A stretch of DNA of 11,653 nt from positions 1 through 11,653 of the forward strand of contig CANHUK010000017.1 of the NCBI GenBank assembly GCA_947463755.1. Direction: 5' to 3'. Position numbers and translations under genes: made by a program. Below the pieces are notes generated by a model, which saw nothing but the letters and a program-made list of their open reading frames with translations, was not told the origin of the DNA and searched no databases. Shown here piece after piece: positions 7,371 through 11,653 of the stretch. This DNA comes from Chitinophagaceae bacterium. Its GTDB lineage: Bacteria > Bacteroidota > Bacteroidia > Chitinophagales > Chitinophagaceae. Numbering within the stretch: the first letter of the stretch is position 1; every line of letters starts with the position of its first letter.

Positions 7371-8861
7371 ATGAATAAAAGAATCCTGATCACGGCATCG
7401 CTGGCGGGTCTCCTGGCCCTCGGAGGATGTAAGAAGGACTATCTGGAGACGGTTCCCTCGGATGCCGTTTCTGAAGCCCAAATCTTCAGTGACATCACTG
7501 CGGTGAATGCCACGGTGGAAGGTCTTTACAAAGAAATGTTCACCTTCGCCGTCGGCGGTGGCAGCCACTCCGACTATGGCCAGAAGTCCATCGACCTGTC
7601 ACTCGACCTGATGGGTAATGATATGGTGGTACACACCCAGGGCTATAGCTGGTACAACACGACCTATCAGTACACCAACTGGGGTTTGGCCACAACAGGT
7701 CAGATGCCGGATTTCGCCTGGTATCGTTTCTACGACATGATCAAGCAGGCCAATAAGCTGTACAATTTCGTCGATGGTGTGAAGAATGCTTCCTCCACCC
7801 AAAAGGAGTCCATCAAGGGCCAGGCCCTGGGCATCCGCGCTTATTGTTACTATAATCTGGCAAATCTGTATCAGCAGACCTACAAGGGTAATGAGAGCGC
7901 CAAGGGTGTTCCCATCTACACCAAAGACACCACCGGTGGCAAAGCTCGCGGTACGGTTCAGGATGTGTACAACCGCATCATTGCTGATCTCACCGAGGCC
8001 GAAACTTTGCTGACTGGCAAGACCCGGACGACCAAGAATTACATGGACATCAGTGTTGTCCGTGGTTTCCGTGCCCGGGTAGCCCTGGTACAAGAAGACT
8101 GGGCCAACGCCTCCAAGTATGCCAATCTGGCCAAAGCCGGCTATCCGCTGATGACCACGGCTCAGTACACTGCCCGCAGCGCTTTCTCATCCATCTCCAA
8201 TCCGGAGTGGATGTGGGGCTCCATCATCCCGGCTGCTGAAGCCACGATCTATGCCTCATTCTTCTCTCATATCGATCCCAACGTAGGTGGCTACGCCGCC
8301 CTGGGACAGCAGAAGAAGATCACGAAAGATCTCTACGATCAGATCCCGACAGGTGATGTCCGGAAGACTGTTTTCCGCGCCCCGGGTACCGGCAACACGA
8401 CCATTCCCGACTATTGCCAATTGAAGCATCAGGTTCCTGATCTTTCTAACCGCTGGCAGGCCGACTACCTCTACATGCGCGCCTCGGAAATGTTCCTGAT
8501 CGAAGCAGAAGCTCTGGCCCGTCAGGGTAATGATGCTGGCGCACGCTCTGTACTTGAGTCTATGGTCAAGGTTCGTTTCCCTGCTTACTCTGCAGGAACG
8601 CGCAGTGGTGCCGCACTGATCGCAGAGATCCTCCTCCAGCGCCGGATCGAACTGTGGGGTGAAGGGTTCGGTCTGCTTGACATCAAGCGTCTGAAGACCG
8701 GCCTCAATCGTCCTACAGGAGCGGGCAACCATGGTGCTCCCAATTTCAATCCGGTCGTGTATACCACCGGTCCGGCAGATAACCGTTTCCTGATGCGTAT
8801 CCCGCAGCGTGAACTGGATAACAACGCCAGCATGACGCCGGCCGACCAGAACCCGGAATAA
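7371..8861 (+). CDS. SusD/RagB-family surface nutrient-binding lipoprotein
   Basis: This 496-aa protein is predicted to be the lid and ligand-capturing partner of the SusC-like transporter, anchored on the outer face of the outer membrane. The signal peptide ends in lipobox LGGC with lipid-anchored Cys20. The following KKDY resembles the Lys/acidic surface-export signal described for Bacteroidota lipoproteins. SusD-like helical TPR-type elements include ALGIRAYCYYNLANLY at ~152-168. The RagB/SusD C-terminal region shows YLYMRASEMFLIEAEAL at ~366-382 and RRIELWGEGFGLLDIKR at ~424-440. The end, MRIPQRELDNN, is the usual SusD terminus. Length is at the normal-to-short end for the family. The 24-bp gap after susC and the 25-bp gap before the third gene support co-transcription. 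No truncation is seen. The ligand is unknown, as SusD homologs bind glycans, peptides or other oligomers. Confidence 0.95.
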   Translation: MNKRILITASLAGLLALGGCKKDYLETVPSDAVSEAQIFSDITAVNATVEGLYKEMFTFAVGGGSHSDYGQKSIDLSLDLMGNDMVVHTQGYSWYNTTYQYTNWGLATTGQMPDFAWYRFYDMIKQANKLYNFVDGVKNASSTQKESIKGQALGIRAYCYYNLANLYQQTYKGNESAKGVPIYTKDTTGGKARGTVQDVYNRIIADLTEAETLLTGKTRTTKNYMDISVVRGFRARVALVQEDWANASKYANLAKAGYPLMTTAQYTARSAFSSISNPEWMWGSIIPAAEATIYASFFSHIDPNVGGYAALGQQKKITKDLYDQIPTGDVRKTVFRAPGTGNTTIPDYCQLKHQVPDLSNRWQADYLYMRASEMFLIEAEALARQGNDAGARSVLESMVKVRFPAYSAGTRSGAALIAEILLQRRIELWGEGFGLLDIKRLKTGLNRPTGAGNHGAPNFNPVVYTTGPADNRFLMRIPQRELDNNASMTPADQNPE

Positions 8862-8886
8862 CTCCCAAGGATAAAATAATCAGACC

Positions 8887-9723
8887 ATGAAGCAACTATC
8901 ATTAAGCATCATAACCCTGGCAGTCGTTGCCGGATTCACGGCCTGCCAGAAAAATAACCTGGCTGTGGATACCGACCTGGTACCCGCATCTGCCGCCAAG
9001 TTCAACACTTCTGTGCTGCAGAGCACTTATTATGTAAGGGCTTCCGGTGTTCCCTTTAGCCTGCCTGTTGGTGTCACCACGGTTTCCGATAAAGCGAGGA
9101 CCATCAACCTGACCTATGCTTCCAATACCGGAGCAGCGGCTGGTGTTCAGTATAATGCACCCGCCACCATCACCATCCCTGCCGGCAAGGCTCTGGATAC
9201 GTTGCGGGTTACGGGTATTTTCGCAGGTTATCCCCTCGCCAGCAGGGTTGACACGCTCCGTGTTACCGTTGGTGGTGGAGATGTTCCGAAGAACGATTAC
9301 AACAACACCTACACGATCATCATGCGCAAGCTGTGTGACGTGAACCTGACAACACTCTCCGGTAGTTACACCAAGACCCGCGAGTACAACAACACCGGTG
9401 GACTGGCCTATGGTCCGTATACCACCCAGGTGATCGGTCTGGCATCAACAGGTGCAACATCAGCCGCAGGCAGGATCAGGAACGTGTATGATTGGGATTG
9501 GGCTGATCTGACGGTCAACCTTGACTGGACGAACCCTCTCGCCCCCACGGCAACCATTCCCCTGCAGCGTACCTTCGGCAGTGATGCCTATTCGGTCAGA
9601 AGCACTCCGGGCCGTCCCAATACGTTCTCAGCTTGTGATAATACGATCACCATTACCCTTGACTTCCTGAATGCGGCCGGTGCCGTTACCTATTCGGGAT
9701 ATCAGGTCCAGATGGTTAAGTAA
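8887..9723 (+). CDS. Two-domain lipoprotein, third gene of the SusCD operon (SusE/F-like position)
   Basis: This 278-aa predicted lipoprotein has a signal peptide ending FTAC, giving Cys20. Residues ~30-140 are beta-rich and look like a Calx-beta/Ig-type module, with a SLPVGV strand, a VQYNAPATITIPAGKALDTL segment and an RVDTLRVTV strand, similar to N-terminal modules of lipoproteins often labelled DUF1735 or DUF4843. I cannot assign the exact family. Residues ~150-278 form a second beta-rich domain (LSGSYTKTREYNN, VYDWDWADLTVNLDW) with many Thr, Tyr, Trp and Asn, plausible for ligand binding. The only cysteines apart from the anchor are Cys150 and Cys250, at opposite ends of this domain, and could form a disulfide. 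No catalytic motif is seen. Position directly after susD, and a terminator after it, indicate an accessory surface binding protein for the same nutrient. The role is inferred from context. Confidence 0.88.
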   Translation: MKQLSLSIITLAVVAGFTACQKNNLAVDTDLVPASAAKFNTSVLQSTYYVRASGVPFSLPVGVTTVSDKARTINLTYASNTGAAAGVQYNAPATITIPAGKALDTLRVTGIFAGYPLASRVDTLRVTVGGGDVPKNDYNNTYTIIMRKLCDVNLTTLSGSYTKTREYNNTGGLAYGPYTTQVIGLASTGATSAAGRIRNVYDWDWADLTVNLDWTNPLAPTATIPLQRTFGSDAYSVRSTPGRPNTFSACDNTITITLDFLNAAGAVTYSGYQVQMVK

Positions 9724-9744
9724 TCATTACCTGCTCTATTGAAT

Positions 9745-9775
9745 AAAAGGGCCGTTCGATCAGAACGGCCCTTTT
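9745..9775. terminator. Strong bidirectional intrinsic terminator after the SusCD operon
   Basis: AAAAGGGCCGTTC (9745-9757) and GAACGGCCCTTTT (9763-9775) form a perfect 13-bp stem with a 5-base loop. The GC core is flanked by A-tract and T-tract, so the structure reads as a rho-independent terminator on both strands. It lies 21 bp after the third lipoprotein stop and between convergent genes. It should therefore end the operon and could also end the transcript of the RND gene coming from the right. Confidence 0.9.
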
Positions 9776-9971
9776 GTATTTATCAAATGGACAAAATTTG
9801 TAAGATCAAGCTCAATGCAACGCTGCCAACCCGAACATGGCGTGTATATTTTTTGAATGTCAATACATCTGTTGGTAAAGAGGTTCAATATTGCAGATGA
9901 CTCCGTGCTGAGCAGCTCTATTTATCCGCCCGGTCACGAGGTAGTTTGTTAGACTGATGACTGCCCTGCCC
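9776..9971. other. Convergent intergenic region with no recognised gene
   Basis: This 196-bp stretch lies between the hairpin terminator and the stop of the RND gene. I see no credible reading frame, RNA gene or second terminator. It is moderately AT-rich, with a short T-run near 9850. Confidence 0.6.
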
Positions 9972-11653
9972 TCATCCTTTATTGATCGGATATCGCGGTG
10001 TGTTATCGAAAGCTATAAGCAGAACAGGCAGGAGTACCAGATTGGTTACCGTTGCAGTTAATAAAGTCAAAGAGGTCAGCCATCCGAGCGCCTGTGTGCC
10101 ACCAAATCCACTGAAAACGAAGATGATGAATCCGGCGATCAATACCAGGGAAGTATAGATGATGCTGATGCCTGTCTGACGGATCGTGTGCATTACCGTC
10201 TCACGGACATTTCCCTTCCTCAGCGGAAGTTCCTGTTTATAGTTGATCAAAAAACGTATGGTCACGTCGATGGCTATGCCGAGGGCCACGCTGAATACCA
10301 GAACGGTGGACGGCTTCAGCGGGATGTTCATCCAACCCATGACGCCCGCCGTCATGATCAGAGGGATGATGTTGGGGATGAGTGAGCATACCAGGATCCT
10401 GAGAGATCGGAACAGATATAGCATGCTGGCTGAGATCAGCAGGAAAGCCCAGAATATGCTTTCCCACAGGCCATTGATGATGAAGCGGCTGCCTTCCAGG
10501 AAGGTGACACTTGTACCCGTAAACGATACCGAATACTTTGAAGTATCGAAGAGACTGTTGGTCAGCGTCCTGAGTGTATCGAGGATGAGCGGTAATCTTC
10601 GGCTGCCGACATCCGCCATGTTGATAGACACCCGGGTCTTCTGTCGGTTGCTGTCGATGAAGGACTTCATGATGCGATCAAAACCGGCATTGTCCGCATT
10701 CCCGTTACCCTTCGATGGCCGGAGGTACTCTCCCACAAAGGCGCCATCAAAAGCATTGGGCAGCACATAGTTGTTGCTGTCACCATCATAGAATCCCTGT
10801 TTGGCAAATTTCAATCCTTCCGCCAGTGACAGCGGCCGGGCCATATCCGGTCGCCGGGTGATATATCTCGACAGCGAATCGATCTGTTCGAAAACGGTCA
10901 GGGCGCGCATGCCCGACAAGCCGTTCCGCTTGCGGCTATCTACCACAATCTCCAGGGGGATGACACCCTTGAAGTGGGTCTCAAAGAATTTAAGGTCGGT
11001 GAATACCTGGTCATCAGCAGGCAGGTCATCGACCACAAAACCTTCAGAACGTAGTCTGACCATGCCGGAAATGGAGAAGATGATCAGGGCGATGGTAATG
11101 GCGTACACCCACCTGGTGTGAGTGAATACCCATTTTTCAATTTTTGTCAGGATCGATGTGAGCCAGGGATTGGTCAGGTATCTTGTGTGTTTTTCCTTGG
11201 GTATGGGCAGATAGCTGAGCACGGCCGGAATGACGATCAGCGAGATCAGGAACAGGGCCATGATATTGATCCCCGCCACAATTCCGAATTCCTTGAGGAT
11301 GACACTGCTGGTGAGGGCGAAAACACCGAAGCCGATCGCAGCCGCGATGTTGCAGAACAGCGTAACGATGCCCATTTTTCCAACCATCTCCACCAGGGCC
11401 TTGCGTTGGTCGGTGCGGTTGATGTATGAGGTGTGGTACTTGTTCAAGAAGTAGATGCAGTTCGGTATCCCGATCACCACGATCAGTGGTGGGATCAGGG
11501 CCGAGAGGAGCGTGATCTTGAAACCAAAGAGCTGCAGGGTGCCCAAGCTCCAGATCACGCCGATGATCACCACAGCCAGTGACAGCACGGTGGTGCTGAA
11601 GGATCGGAAGAACAGAAAAAGGATCAGCGCCGAAAACATGATGGACCCCAGCA
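9972..11653 (-). CDS. RND-superfamily transporter, MMPL/HAE3-like (5' end outside window)
   Basis: This is an inner-membrane transporter of the RND superfamily, probably exporting a lipid or other hydrophobic molecule. The frame stays open through the right window edge (codons for L-G-S-I precede the Met at 11639), so the N-terminus with TM1 and the first periplasmic loop is missing. About 560 of an expected ~750-800 residues are visible. Numbering from that Met, the end of TM2 and TM3-TM6 lie at ~1-141, with IPPLIVVIGIPNCIYFLNKY as TM4. TM7 is at ~174-190, a large second periplasmic domain spans ~191-385, and TM8-TM12 run to ~545, including GIAIDVTIRFLIN with Asp458 in TM10. The TM4 site that is usually acidic is Asn60. 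It is convergent with the SusCD operon and not part of it. The substrate is unknown. Confidence 0.92.
   Translation of the reverse strand, partial: LGSIMFSALILFLFFRSFSTTVLSLAVVIIGVIWSLGTLQLFGFKITLLSALIPPLIVVIGIPNCIYFLNKYHTSYINRTDQRKALVEMVGKMGIVTLFCNIAAAIGFGVFALTSSVILKEFGIVAGINIMALFLISLIVIPAVLSYLPIPKEKHTRYLTNPWLTSILTKIEKWVFTHTRWVYAITIALIIFSISGMVRLRSEGFVVDDLPADDQVFTDLKFFETHFKGVIPLEIVVDSRKRNGLSGMRALTVFEQIDSLSRYITRRPDMARPLSLAEGLKFAKQGFYDGDSNNYVLPNAFDGAFVGEYLRPSKGNGNADNAGFDRIMKSFIDSNRQKTRVSINMADVGSRRLPLILDTLRTLTNSLFDTSKYSVSFTGTSVTFLEGSRFIINGLWESIFWAFLLISASMLYLFRSLRILVCSLIPNIIPLIMTAGVMGWMNIPLKPSTVLVFSVALGIAIDVTIRFLINYKQELPLRKGNVRETVMHTIRQTGISIIYTSLVLIAGFIIFVFSGFGGTQALGWLTSLTLLTATVTNLVLLPVLLIAFDNTPRYPINKG

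Noticed and set aside
10243..10770. Plus-strand open frame (175 codons) opposite the RND gene
   Set aside because: It is antisense to clear transmembrane and periplasmic sequence of the RND protein and has no recognisable domain.

Overview
The window comes from a member of the Bacteroidota, probably near the Chitinophagaceae. That placement is inferred from the SusC/SusD-type outer-membrane pair, the TlpA-like lipoprotein with a probable DUF4369-type N-terminus, AT-rich leaders in place of strong Shine-Dalgarno sites, and moderate GC content. No RNA gene, CRISPR array, insertion sequence or integrase is visible.

Left part (1-3928, + strand) is a housekeeping block. It holds the C-terminal half of alanyl-tRNA synthetase (alaS, cut by the left window edge), then gatB, the B subunit of the aspartyl/glutamyl-tRNA amidotransferase. 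A lipid-anchored thioredoxin-fold protein follows, and its ATG overlaps the gatB stop by four bases. A probable intrinsic terminator straddles the end of this last gene.

A 274-bp AT-rich intergenic region (3929-4202) follows. It is rich in inverted repeats and is the likely promoter and operator region for the next unit.

Middle part (4203-9723, + strand) is a compact three-gene nutrient-uptake operon: a SusC-like TonB-dependent transporter, a SusD-like surface lipoprotein, and a 278-residue two-domain lipoprotein of SusE/F-like position. Gaps are 24 and 25 bp. The operon ends in a 13-bp perfect hairpin terminator. SusC and SusD together should form a lidded importer for an oligomeric nutrient, with the third lipoprotein a likely accessory binding protein. 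No glycoside hydrolase, peptidase, sigma/anti-sigma pair or hybrid two-component regulator lies beside it here, so the substrate cannot be inferred.

Right part (9972-11653, - strand) is the C-terminal part of an RND-superfamily (MMPL/HAE3-like) inner-membrane transporter, converging on the operon. Its 5' end is beyond the window.

Most of the window is ordinary for the phylum. The points most worth a second look are the inverted-repeat cluster upstream of susC, the uncharacterised third lipoprotein, the gatB-thioredoxin translational coupling, and the Asn in place of the usual acidic residue in TM4 of the RND protein. I found no convincing evidence of an undescribed system.
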